NCBI GenBank assembly: GCA_040385875.1
Contig: JAZKGO010000062.1
Coordinates: 1-57,539 of the forward strand
DNA length: 57,539 nucleotides
DNA from: JANMZR01 sp040385875
GTDB lineage: Bacteria; Bacteroidota; Bacteroidia; Cytophagales; Spirosomataceae
Direction: 5' to 3'
The stretch's first letter is position 1; the number at the start of each line of letters is the position of its first letter. The notes beneath the pieces are model-generated. The model searched no databases. It was not told the DNA's origin and saw nothing but the letters and a program-made list of their open reading frames with translations. Positions 50,790 to 57,539 of the stretch are shown piece by piece. Position numbers and translations under genes: made by a program.

Positions 50790-52544
50790 ATGCAATTTAA
50801 AAAAGTATCATTATTCGTATTAATATACTTTTGGCTAGTAGCTGAAGCAATCTGCCAGGTAACTGATTGCTCCAACATTGGCTTTGAAAACGGCAATATG
50901 AATGGTTGGAAACTCACCACAGGTACTTTAAGACTTGCCAATGCAAAAGTTCTCTATGAAAATGAGACGGAGGGTATTTTTGAAAATGGTGTTCAATTAT
51001 TCAATAATTCCGATGGTAACGATCCTAAAATTTATAGCCAAAATATACCAACCGTTTCATCTGGAAGTAGATATTCAGTGAGATTGGGGAATGTAGATCA
51101 TGGCGGTCGCTTTGATCGAATTCAAACTACCTTTATTCCTGACGCTGTCCGCACCATTTTTCTTTATAAATTTGCTGTTTTGCTTCAAGATTTTGCCAAC
51201 CATGCAACCTACCAAAAACCAGGGTTTAACATACAAGTTTTAGATGAAAATGGAAAGTCTGTAGCTTGCTCTGAATTTAATGTACAACTAAACTCAACTG
51301 GTGCCGGTGCCCTAAAAGGTTTTCAAATACAAGGCGACACACAATACCTTAATTGGACTACGGGAGCTATTGACCTAAAACCTTATGTTGGAAGAAAACT
51401 AACAATTATTGTTACTGCACATGGTTGTACCAATCAGAGGCATTTTGGATATGCCTATTTTGATGCAGAATGTGTGAAGGCCGAAATCAAACAATTATCA
51501 AAATGCCCGGATCAAGATGGGAATATTTTATTAAAAGCGCCTGATGGTTTTGGAAACTATAATTGGGAGAATGGGCAAAGCTCACAAATAGCAAAGGTGA
51601 ATGCGATTGCGGGAGCTAACAATCGAGTGAAAATGTTGCCATTATACAGTTTAGAAAACACCTGTGAGCTTGGCCTTGACCATACCATTAATTATGCAAA
51701 AACTGATACCACATTGAATTATAATATTTGTGAAAATGATGCTATTATTATTGATAATCAGCGGTTTGAATCCACAGGAACCTTTATAAAAAATATAAAT
51801 CGGTTCAATGTATGCGACAGTACTATAACGCTCAATTTAATAGTAACCAAGAAAGGCCGGCATAGTTTTAGCACTAAAATTTGTGAAGGTGAATCTGTAA
51901 AAGTTGGAGACTCAACTTATGTGAAAACTGGAAATTACACTACTATCATCAATCGGAAATCACAATGTGACAGCATTGTAGTCACCAATATTTTAGTGGA
52001 TAAAAAATTGGATGTTGAAGCAAATTTTGACTACAAAACAATCACCATAGGTGATAGCTTGGAACTCGCTACAAACCTAAACCCTGCTGATAATAACAGT
52101 TTTTTATGGCGTCCCTCTCTAAATACCTTTTGTGCAAACTGCCCTATCACATGGGTAAAACCCATCACTTCGGGGTATTATACCATTAATGTTACCAATC
52201 CAAATCGTACCTGTTTTGATGCCGATACCTTGTATATTAAGGTAGAACCTTGCCAAATACATGCGCCTGATGTCTTTACGCCTAATAATGATGGCGAAAA
52301 TGGAAAATTTTATCTTTTTGGTGGGCAATGTATCAGACAAATAAAATCCATTGCTATCTATAACCGTTGGGGTGAGTTGATGTACCAAAAGGAGAACTTC
52401 CCCCCTTCTGATGCTAGTTTTGGTTGGGACGGCACTTATTTAGGGCAACCTCTACCCTCAGACGTTTATCCTTTTAAAGTAAAATATGAATTACGAGAAG
52501 GTAAAATGATGGATTTAACTCATGCGGTCACATTGATTCGGTAA
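50790..52544 (+). CDS. large secreted protein with T9SS type B (gliding-motility-associated) C-terminal domain
   Basis: 584 residues from ATG 50790 (a GTG 18 bases upstream is in frame but less likely). Signal peptide about 1-22 (ends AEAICQ). An N-terminal beta-rich domain starts DCSNIGFENGNMNGW. Two tandem repeats of about 48 residues follow near 310-405, each running from ICE to CDSIxxxxILV. A polycystic-kidney-like region precedes the C-terminal type B sorting domain DVFTPNNDGENGKFYL, then IYNRWGELMYQ and GWDGTYLGQPLPSDVYPF. This is cargo of the type IX secretion system. Function of the N-terminal domain is not recognised. Confidence 0.85.
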   Translation: MQFKKVSLFVLIYFWLVAEAICQVTDCSNIGFENGNMNGWKLTTGTLRLANAKVLYENETEGIFENGVQLFNNSDGNDPKIYSQNIPTVSSGSRYSVRLGNVDHGGRFDRIQTTFIPDAVRTIFLYKFAVLLQDFANHATYQKPGFNIQVLDENGKSVACSEFNVQLNSTGAGALKGFQIQGDTQYLNWTTGAIDLKPYVGRKLTIIVTAHGCTNQRHFGYAYFDAECVKAEIKQLSKCPDQDGNILLKAPDGFGNYNWENGQSSQIAKVNAIAGANNRVKMLPLYSLENTCELGLDHTINYAKTDTTLNYNICENDAIIIDNQRFESTGTFIKNINRFNVCDSTITLNLIVTKKGRHSFSTKICEGESVKVGDSTYVKTGNYTTIINRKSQCDSIVVTNILVDKKLDVEANFDYKTITIGDSLELATNLNPADNNSFLWRPSLNTFCANCPITWVKPITSGYYTINVTNPNRTCFDADTLYIKVEPCQIHAPDVFTPNNDGENGKFYLFGGQCIRQIKSIAIYNRWGELMYQKENFPPSDASFGWDGTYLGQPLPSDVYPFKVKYELREGKMMDLTHAVTLIR

Positions 52545-52547
52545 AAA

Positions 52548-53255
52548 TCAATCAGGGCATATTACATTAAATATGGTATAAGTGAAAGTGATGCTGGTGA
52601 AATAATATTGGTCTTTTCTTGTCAAATCCCCATACTGAATTTTACTATCAATTACGGTGCTTGTTGGCGAATTAATTTTTCCATAATATTTTCCATAATT
52701 CAAGTCCATTTCATCGGACATCGTATAGCGTGTACCAAATTCAGCACAAACACTAAAAGGCCCTCTAAAGCGAAATTTCACGCCTACCCCGTAGGGTAAT
52801 ACCGGTGTAGACAAGCGCTCTGTTTCGCCCAATGGGTTAGAGTTGTTATGTATAATTGAGTAGCCAAGTCCTCCAAAAAGATAGGGGGTCCAGTCTCTCT
52901 TCTTTGTCATTTTTGATTTTTCTAAAAAATTATACTCCCCAATAACTGATCCTTCCAATAGATTTCCTGTTGCTGAAGCATTCCTATAGGTAAAAAAAGG
53001 ATCATTTGTGTTTTCATCTCTGGAATTATAGGTGGTAAATAAAACCTGCCCACGCAAAGATACAGACCGACTCAAATTATATCGAAACAACCCATTACCA
53101 CCAAAACCAATTTGTAAGGGGTTAAAATTGGGAGAAATGTCTCCTTTAAAATGACTCACCCCACCGCCTAAACCGAATTCTATTTTTTGAGAATAAACTT
53201 GAATACTAAAAAATGTTACTAGTAGAATTAAACAAATCTTTTTACTTACTATCAT
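52548..53255 (-). CDS. DUF6089/PorG-like outer membrane protein, paralog 2
   Basis: 235 residues: signal peptide MIVSKKICLILLVTFFSIQVYS, then a beta-barrel-type protein with aromatic strands (FGLGGGVSHFKGDISPNF; RYNLSRSVSLRGQVLFTTY) and C-terminal TFTYTIFNVICPD. The closing YTxFNVxCP is characteristic of DUF6089 proteins, which include the PorG component of type IX secretion. It follows its paralog with a three-base gap and is the last gene of the minus-strand CBS-nadK set. Two neighbours of this type could be duplicated T9SS components or related barrels with different roles. Confidence 0.75.
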   Translation of the reverse strand: MIVSKKICLILLVTFFSIQVYSQKIEFGLGGGVSHFKGDISPNFNPLQIGFGGNGLFRYNLSRSVSLRGQVLFTTYNSRDENTNDPFFTYRNASATGNLLEGSVIGEYNFLEKSKMTKKRDWTPYLFGGLGYSIIHNNSNPLGETERLSTPVLPYGVGVKFRFRGPFSVCAEFGTRYTMSDEMDLNYGKYYGKINSPTSTVIDSKIQYGDLTRKDQYYFTSITFTYTIFNVICPD

Positions 53256-53258
53256 GCT

Positions 53259-54296
53259 TTAGCGATTAGTGATACATTTTATTTGACTAGGAATATAATA
53301 GTTTAACTGCAAAATGGTGAAAAAATACCAATCTTGACGGCCATTTCCTCTTTCAGTAGGATTGCCTGATGGAGTAACCGTGATTGGCGGAGTAATTTTT
53401 GAAAAATCTCTCAATTTGCCAGTTCTTGCGGCATACAACTCTTTAGCTCTGTAAGAAAACATTTCGCTCGGAGAAGGGTTCGGGTTAGTGCCTGAGCTAG
53501 GAATATAATTCCTCGACACATCGTCTAGATACTTACCTCCTTCTGAAATAGTATATCTGATGCCTCCTTCAATTGTAAAATCTAATTGGTCGGCTAATTT
53601 GTATCTTAAGCCAGCTCCTAAAGGAATTGCAAAACTTATGGTACTATATTGCTTTTTACCCAAATCGCCTTGACCTTCAGTATCAAATTCACGCAGCTTC
53701 ACCCAATCATTGCTGATTGCACCACTAATTGGGTCTGCAGCCGCTCTTGCTCTTGGATTGTGATTCACGATGGCCAGTCCTCCAAGTACAAATGGAGTGT
53801 ATTTTGGCCTCATCATATAGCCCCCTTTGCGATATCTGGTAAAATCATAAATACCCACAAGAGATATTTCTTTTAAGTCATTTCTGAAATGTAGACCTCT
53901 GGAATATTTGACAAGATAAAGACCTTCGGCTTCTTCATAATTAGCATCATCACCAGTTATTCTTGCATACGAAAGGGCAATTCTTGCAGCAAAATTATAG
54001 GAGAAATGTTTGGTATAATTAGCTGATAAATTCCATCTAGTTCCTTTTAAAATAGTTGAAATGGGGTATTTATAGCTAGTCATGTCCCCATAATAATTGG
54101 AGGTACCCCCTCCCAAACCCACTGTAGAATAAATATTATAGTTATTTTTAAGCTTTCGCTCCGAAACAGGGTCTCCATACCATTGGGTACTTCCTCTCTT
54201 CTTTCCAAGAAAACTTGGAAGTTTAATTTTTTGAGCTTCAATGGCTACTGAATAACTTAATAAGATAAATAAAGTAAATTTTAATCTGGTCATCAT
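53259..54296 (-). CDS. DUF6089/PorG-like outer membrane protein, paralog 1
   Basis: 345 residues: signal peptide ending VAIEAQ, then an early GKKRGSTQWYGDPVSERKLKNNYN segment and beta-strand-rich repeats (STVGLGGGTSNYYGDMTSYKY; FSYNFAARIALSYARITGDD). It ends QLNYYIPSQIKCITNR, similar in type to the DUF6089 end of the next gene. It is longer because of inserts in two loops. Located between nadK and the shorter paralog, a position where a single porG-like gene is usual. Outer membrane location is predicted. Confidence 0.72.
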   Translation of the reverse strand: MMTRLKFTLFILLSYSVAIEAQKIKLPSFLGKKRGSTQWYGDPVSERKLKNNYNIYSTVGLGGGTSNYYGDMTSYKYPISTILKGTRWNLSANYTKHFSYNFAARIALSYARITGDDANYEEAEGLYLVKYSRGLHFRNDLKEISLVGIYDFTRYRKGGYMMRPKYTPFVLGGLAIVNHNPRARAAADPISGAISNDWVKLREFDTEGQGDLGKKQYSTISFAIPLGAGLRYKLADQLDFTIEGGIRYTISEGGKYLDDVSRNYIPSSGTNPNPSPSEMFSYRAKELYAARTGKLRDFSKITPPITVTPSGNPTERGNGRQDWYFFTILQLNYYIPSQIKCITNR

Positions 54297-54462
54297 ATAA
54301 AAATATCCCTAAACGATTTACATTAATTTCAATATCAAAACGATTTCAACTACAATTTGTTATCATTTTAATTTTATAATCAACGAATTTTAAAAAAGCC
54401 AAAAAATCCCAATCAGAGATTTAATGATAATAATCAAAAATAACGCAAAAACTAAGCCAAAG

Positions 54463-55338
54463 TTAGTTTCTGTAATCAAGTCCCCAATTTAATTTCGATC
54501 TTAAAGTGTCTAAAAAATCTGAACCTCTAATTTTCACCAAATAGGCCTGAAAACTCTCTTTTTTAAGCGAAATTATAGTCGTGTCATCCACCACTTTCGA
54601 GCGTGAATCCAGCGAAACCAAAAAGCTCTTGCTCCTACTTTCCACCTCAAATCTTAATTTTGAATTGTCAGAAACCACTAATGGTCGTACATTCAAATTG
54701 TGCGGGCTCATTGGTGAAATCACAAAAATACCTGCCGTTGGCGTTACCACAGGTCCACCGACACTCAAATTATATCCTGTTGAGCCAGTTGGTGTACTTA
54801 CAATCAGTCCATCAGCCCAATAGGAGTTCAGAAATTCGTCGTTTAAGTAGGTCTTGATTACAATCATGGATGAGGTATCAGTTTTCATAATTCCTAATTC
54901 ATTCAGACCGAAATTGACCCCATTAAAAATATCAATATTTGACTCAATACTTACCAGCGACCTTTTTTCAATTTCAAATTTACCTTGAAAAAGCATTGCC
55001 AATTCTATTAAAAGATTTTCGGGAGAAACCGTTGCCAAAAAACCAAGTCTGCCTGTATTAATCCCCAAAATTGGTGTTTCCTTGGCTCCAATATAGGTTA
55101 ACGAATCCAATAATGTTCCGTCTCCACCCAAGCTCAACAAGAAATCGGCTCCTTTATAATCATTGGCCGACTCAAATTCGATATAGGAATGGGTCTCTAC
55201 TTCAGCATTAGCTAGTACTTCAGCATAGGTTTTAGAAATCTGCACTTCCACATCTCTACTCTTTAATTCATCAAACATTGATTGAATAAAGGGCTTTGCA
55301 GTTTCATTAAAAAGCCGACCATGGATGGCAATTTCCAT
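54463..55338 (-). CDS. nadK: NAD kinase
   Basis: 291 residues. Phosphorylates NAD to NADP. The GGDGTLLDS motif (phosphate binding) is intact, as are GINTGRLGFLA, WADGLIVSTPTGSTGYNLSVGGPVV and SPMSPHNLNVRPLVV. ATG at 55338. It lies downstream of the CBS gene across an intrinsic terminator, and upstream of the DUF6089 pair. In most Bacteroidota this gene is followed, after porG, by uppS and bamA; here those are about 21 kb away. Confidence 0.95.
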   Translation of the reverse strand: MEIAIHGRLFNETAKPFIQSMFDELKSRDVEVQISKTYAEVLANAEVETHSYIEFESANDYKGADFLLSLGGDGTLLDSLTYIGAKETPILGINTGRLGFLATVSPENLLIELAMLFQGKFEIEKRSLVSIESNIDIFNGVNFGLNELGIMKTDTSSMIVIKTYLNDEFLNSYWADGLIVSTPTGSTGYNLSVGGPVVTPTAGIFVISPMSPHNLNVRPLVVSDNSKLRFEVESRSKSFLVSLDSRSKVVDDTTIISLKKESFQAYLVKIRGSDFLDTLRSKLNWGLDYRN

Positions 55339-55366
55339 TAATTAATTATTTTATTTCTACAAAAGT

Positions 55367-55397
55367 AAAAAGCCTCAATTTAGTTTGAGGCTTTTTT
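55367..55397 (-). terminator. rho-independent terminator between the CBS gene and nadK
   Basis: Perfect 12-base stem AAAAAGCCTCAA (55367-55378) / TTGAGGCTTTTT (55385-55396), loop TTTAGT, T/A-tracts on both sides. It is symmetrical, so it could act in both directions. Confidence 0.75.
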
Positions 55398-55425
55398 AAC
55401 TTTTTTTTGAAAACTTTTGCGAATA

Positions 55426-56091
55426 TTATATTTCCAGATACTTAATCAACATATCATACCTTTCCTTTTCAACTGATTTGATTGGCTCACTGGCAAAAGT
55501 AGCCAAAATTTCATATCCAAAACGCTCTAAAGTAGCAATCGTATGACTGATATCTTGTTTGTTCAATTTAAGAGTAAGTATATTATCCCTTTCTTCTGAA
55601 TCTGATTTATTGAGTAAACTTGATAGAACCTTGGTTCCATTCGACTCAACCAATCTGGCTATTTCAGCCAAAGAATAATCTAAATCCTTAATTTTTATCT
55701 CCAAAATAGCCCCTAACTCATTGGCTGCCAATTGATTACTCAAACTATTTAACACATCAATTTTAGCAATGCTGCCTTTAAAGGCAAAATCATTATCCAC
55801 CACCGCAATTATCTCAGTATCACTTTGCTGGAAAATACCAATTAACTCAAATGGATGTTGGTTAAGTTTAACAAAAATGTTTTCGTATTCAGGAATTAAG
55901 TCCATCAATAATGTCTGCTCATCATCTTGGTATTCTAAAAGTTCCAGACTAATCATACCACGATAAATGTTATCCTCTGTCAATATCAGCTGTTTAACAT
56001 TGGCAAGTTCCATCATTTCTATGGCCTTTTCAACTGTATCAGTTGGCTTTAAAGTAGGAATTGTGTAATTAATTAGCTCTGCTACCACCAT
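55426..56091 (-). CDS. CBS-domain protein
   Basis: 221 residues: a CBS pair at the N-terminus (LINYTIPTLKPTDTVEKAIEMMELANVKQLILTED, then IYRGMISLELL) that would bind adenine nucleotides, followed by a region with ACT-like strands (LEIKIKDLDYSLAEIARLVESNGTKVL and LTLKLNKQDISHTIATLERFGYEIL). No catalytic domain. It is next to nadK, a conserved pairing in Bacteroidota. It may sense nucleotides or an amino acid for a partner; the role is not known. Confidence 0.85.
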   Translation of the reverse strand: MVVAELINYTIPTLKPTDTVEKAIEMMELANVKQLILTEDNIYRGMISLELLEYQDDEQTLLMDLIPEYENIFVKLNQHPFELIGIFQQSDTEIIAVVDNDFAFKGSIAKIDVLNSLSNQLAANELGAILEIKIKDLDYSLAEIARLVESNGTKVLSSLLNKSDSEERDNILTLKLNKQDISHTIATLERFGYEILATFASEPIKSVEKERYDMLIKYLEI

Positions 56092-56198
56092 ATAAATTAG
56101 ATTTACAATCTATCAAATCTTTGTCAAAAAATCATTTTAAACGCACTGAAATAGGGTTCTAAAATTGTACTGTTGTTTCTAGTATGAAAAACGTATTA

Positions 56199-56972
56199 TT
56201 ACGATACAGTTACTAATGAGGTTTTTTCCAAAAAGACCCCCAAGATTTCGTTGAACTTTTCAGGCCTTTCCATCATGGGTGCATGGCAGCACTTATCAAT
56301 AAAAAACAACTCAGAATCGGCAATTAATCTATTAAATTCATGACCAACGGATGGAGGTGTAATAGTATCATTCAAACCCCAAATCAAACAAGTAGGAGTA
56401 TTAATGGAGGATAATAGGTTGGCTACATTATTCCTTTGCGCAGATTTGGCTATTGCTACAATTCGCATACATTTGGGTATACTGTTTGTCAAGTCAAATA
56501 CTTCATCCACTAGCTCTTTAGTGGCTGTTTTAGGATCATAAAAAGTATATTCAACCCGCTCTTTTATATAGTCGTAACTTCCTCTCTTCGGGTAAGAACC
56601 TCCCATTGTATTTTCAAATAAACCTGAGCTACCTGTAAGAATAAGCCGCTTTACTTTTTCAGGGTTTTTGAGTGTGTACAAAATAGCGATATGGCCTCCG
56701 AGCGAATTACCAATTAAGTTAAACTCTTTTAAACCATGCCACTTTACAAAACCTTCAATAAAAGTGGTAAGCCCTTCCAAACCCGCCTCACGAATTGGCA
56801 TATCATAAATTGGCATCATCGGAATAATGATACGATACTTATCTTTAAAACCATTGATTACACCTTCCCAATTACTAAGGGCTCCCATTAACCCATGAAG
56901 TAAAAACAAGACCTCACCCTGACCTTCATCAATAAATTTATATCCGTCTTTGCCTTTTATTTGATAGTTCAT
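56199..56972 (-). CDS. alpha/beta hydrolase
   Basis: 257 residues from ATG 56972; an in-frame TTG at 57002 would add ten residues with no support. Oxyanion segment FLLHGLMGALSNW, nucleophile elbow LIGNSLGGHIAIL, acid in WGLNDTITPP and His in CCHAPMMERPEKF. No signal peptide, so it is cytoplasmic. It heads the minus-strand CBS-nadK-DUF6089 set, 107 bases from the CBS gene. Substrate is not predictable; similar hydrolases process esters or lactones. Confidence 0.85.
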   Translation of the reverse strand: MNYQIKGKDGYKFIDEGQGEVLFLLHGLMGALSNWEGVINGFKDKYRIIIPMMPIYDMPIREAGLEGLTTFIEGFVKWHGLKEFNLIGNSLGGHIAILYTLKNPEKVKRLILTGSSGLFENTMGGSYPKRGSYDYIKERVEYTFYDPKTATKELVDEVFDLTNSIPKCMRIVAIAKSAQRNNVANLLSSINTPTCLIWGLNDTITPPSVGHEFNRLIADSELFFIDKCCHAPMMERPEKFNEILGVFLEKTSLVTVS

Positions 56973-57338
56973 ATTTATGAAGTGATTTAAATATGTATGC
57001 AAAATACAATATAATATGTTTTTTTTAAGGATTTTGACTAAATTATTTACAAAAAAATAATTTCATTTTTAACTATTCATGCCAAAAACAAAATTTCAAT
57101 CAAGTTATTTTACTGAATTTCAATATATTAACAAAATAAACTAAATTTTACCCAGTTAAAAAATATTTTATTAAATTATTTTAATCAGTTTGTCATTTTA
57201 ACGACTTTTTGAAAATAATGCAGAAATAGAATATTAAAATAGTACAATTTTATTATAAATAATCCAAAAACCCTTATTATCACATTAGTACTATTTAATA
57301 TTGGTATCTTACTGTTTATTTCAATAAATATAACAAAA
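56973..57338. other. intergenic region upstream of the alpha/beta hydrolase
   Basis: About 366 bases, extremely AT-rich, no coding ORF. It should contain the promoter of the alpha/beta hydrolase, but I see no confident TAnnTTTG box on the minus strand. No repeats or RNA genes recognised. Confidence 0.4.
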
Positions 57339-57340
57339 AA

Positions 57341-57371
57341 AATGCCATTTTGAGTTTTTCAAAATGGCATT
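57341..57371 (-). terminator. rho-independent terminator of the molybdopterin subunit gene
   Basis: Perfect 13-base stem AATGCCATTTTGA (57341-57353) / TCAAAATGGCATT (57359-57371), loop GTTTT. On the minus strand it is followed by a run of T (TTTTTTGTTA). Confidence 0.85.
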
Positions 57372-57390
57372 CATAATCTATTCAGTACGA

Positions 57391-57539
57391 TTAAGAAATT
57401 GAATTGATTTTCTTGTCTTCAAAAATAAATGGTTGTTTGTAGAATCTCTTACCAGTAAGCTTGGCATATGCATTGGCTACAGCACCACCAGTTGGAGGTA
57501 AGGCCGGCTCCCCTAGACCCGTAGGTTCTATTCCATTAT
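57391..57539 (-). CDS. molybdopterin-binding subunit of the xanthine dehydrogenase family, 3' end
   Basis: Last 49 residues of a gene that begins beyond the window. The end reads GIEPTGLGEPALPPTGGAVA, then LTGKRFYKQPF and FEDKKINSIS, with a stop at 57391-57393. The PTGxGEPxLPPTGGAxANA and GKRxYxQPF segments are typical of the isoquinoline 1-oxidoreductase beta / xanthine dehydrogenase large-subunit family that binds the molybdenum cofactor and oxidises aldehydes or N-heterocycles. Substrate cannot be told from this end. Confidence 0.75.
   Translation of the reverse strand, partial: NGIEPTGLGEPALPPTGGAVANAYAKLTGKRFYKQPFIFEDKKINSIS

Noticed and set aside
1..57539. CRISPR arrays, prophage genes or rRNA
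   Set aside because: No direct-repeat arrays with regular spacers, no phage structural genes and no rRNA-like sequence were seen.

Overview
The window is AT-rich chromosomal DNA of a Bacteroidota bacterium, most likely Cytophagales. The evidence is TAnnTTTG-type -7 boxes, few Shine-Dalgarno sequences with several TTG/GTG starts, type IX secretion (T9SS) sorting domains of both kinds (45212-46738 and 50790-52544), DUF6089/PorG proteins, the uppS-bamA-ompH-ompH order and the Bacteroidota arginine cluster with an N-succinylornithine-type transcarbamylase. I cannot name the genus. The sequence is a scaffold with five gaps of exactly 100 N (2346-2445, 5320-5419, 6596-6695, 15929-16028, 29429-29528). 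Each breaks at least one gene, and the 100 is a placeholder: the FtsH, BamA and GH20 gaps must really be longer.

Layout. 1-6.5 kb: a cell-wall dipeptide epimerase, an AONS-like PLP enzyme and a class A beta-lactamase-like hydrolase in one operon, then a DUF1801 protein, biotin ligase, ribosome silencing factor and FtsH. 6.7-12.2 kb: a catabolic-looking operon (PhyH dioxygenase, class III-like alcohol dehydrogenase, EstD-like esterase) followed by a TIM-barrel sugar epimerase, a Gfo/Idh/MocA oxidoreductase and a multipass membrane protein. That membrane protein is bracketed by two copies of a REP-like hairpin, the second lying next to a fragment of a REP-associated transposase. 12.3-21.2 kb: a DJ-1/PfpI protein behind a perfect palindrome, a stand-alone four-helix-bundle sensor, an alpha-galactosidase-like enzyme divergent from a GH20 hexosaminidase, tRNA-Arg(TCG), and a very large secreted ThuA / membrane-bound-dehydrogenase-like / CARDB / azurin-like protein.

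21.2-26.4 kb: two class C beta-lactamase-like hydrolases flanking an HTH-MNT / HepT (HEPN) toxin-antitoxin pair whose promoter carries a perfect operator-like dyad, then a 2OG-Fe(II) oxygenase and a Dabb protein. 26.6-31.4 kb, minus strand: uppS-bamA-ompH-ompH. 31.6-42.6 kb, plus strand: aroB and the arginine genes (GNAT, argG, argC, argD, argF', argB, an ADP-ribosylglycohydrolase, argE, argH). 42.7-52.5 kb: a BASS transporter, a DUF1800/DUF1501 pair, an S9 peptidase, an MFS transporter and a large T9SS type B cargo protein. 52.5-57 kb, minus strand: alpha/beta hydrolase, CBS protein, NAD kinase and two DUF6089/PorG-like proteins. This is the usual upstream partner of uppS-bamA-ompH, here about 21 kb away from it. 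The window ends inside the 3' end of a molybdopterin-binding xanthine-dehydrogenase-family subunit.

The items most worth following up are the azurin-terminated ThuA/dehydrogenase fusion, the HTH-MNT/HepT module with its dyads, the REP/RAYT remnant, the ADP-ribosylglycohydrolase inside the arginine operon, and the dioxygenase-ADH-esterase operon that could release and remove formaldehyde.
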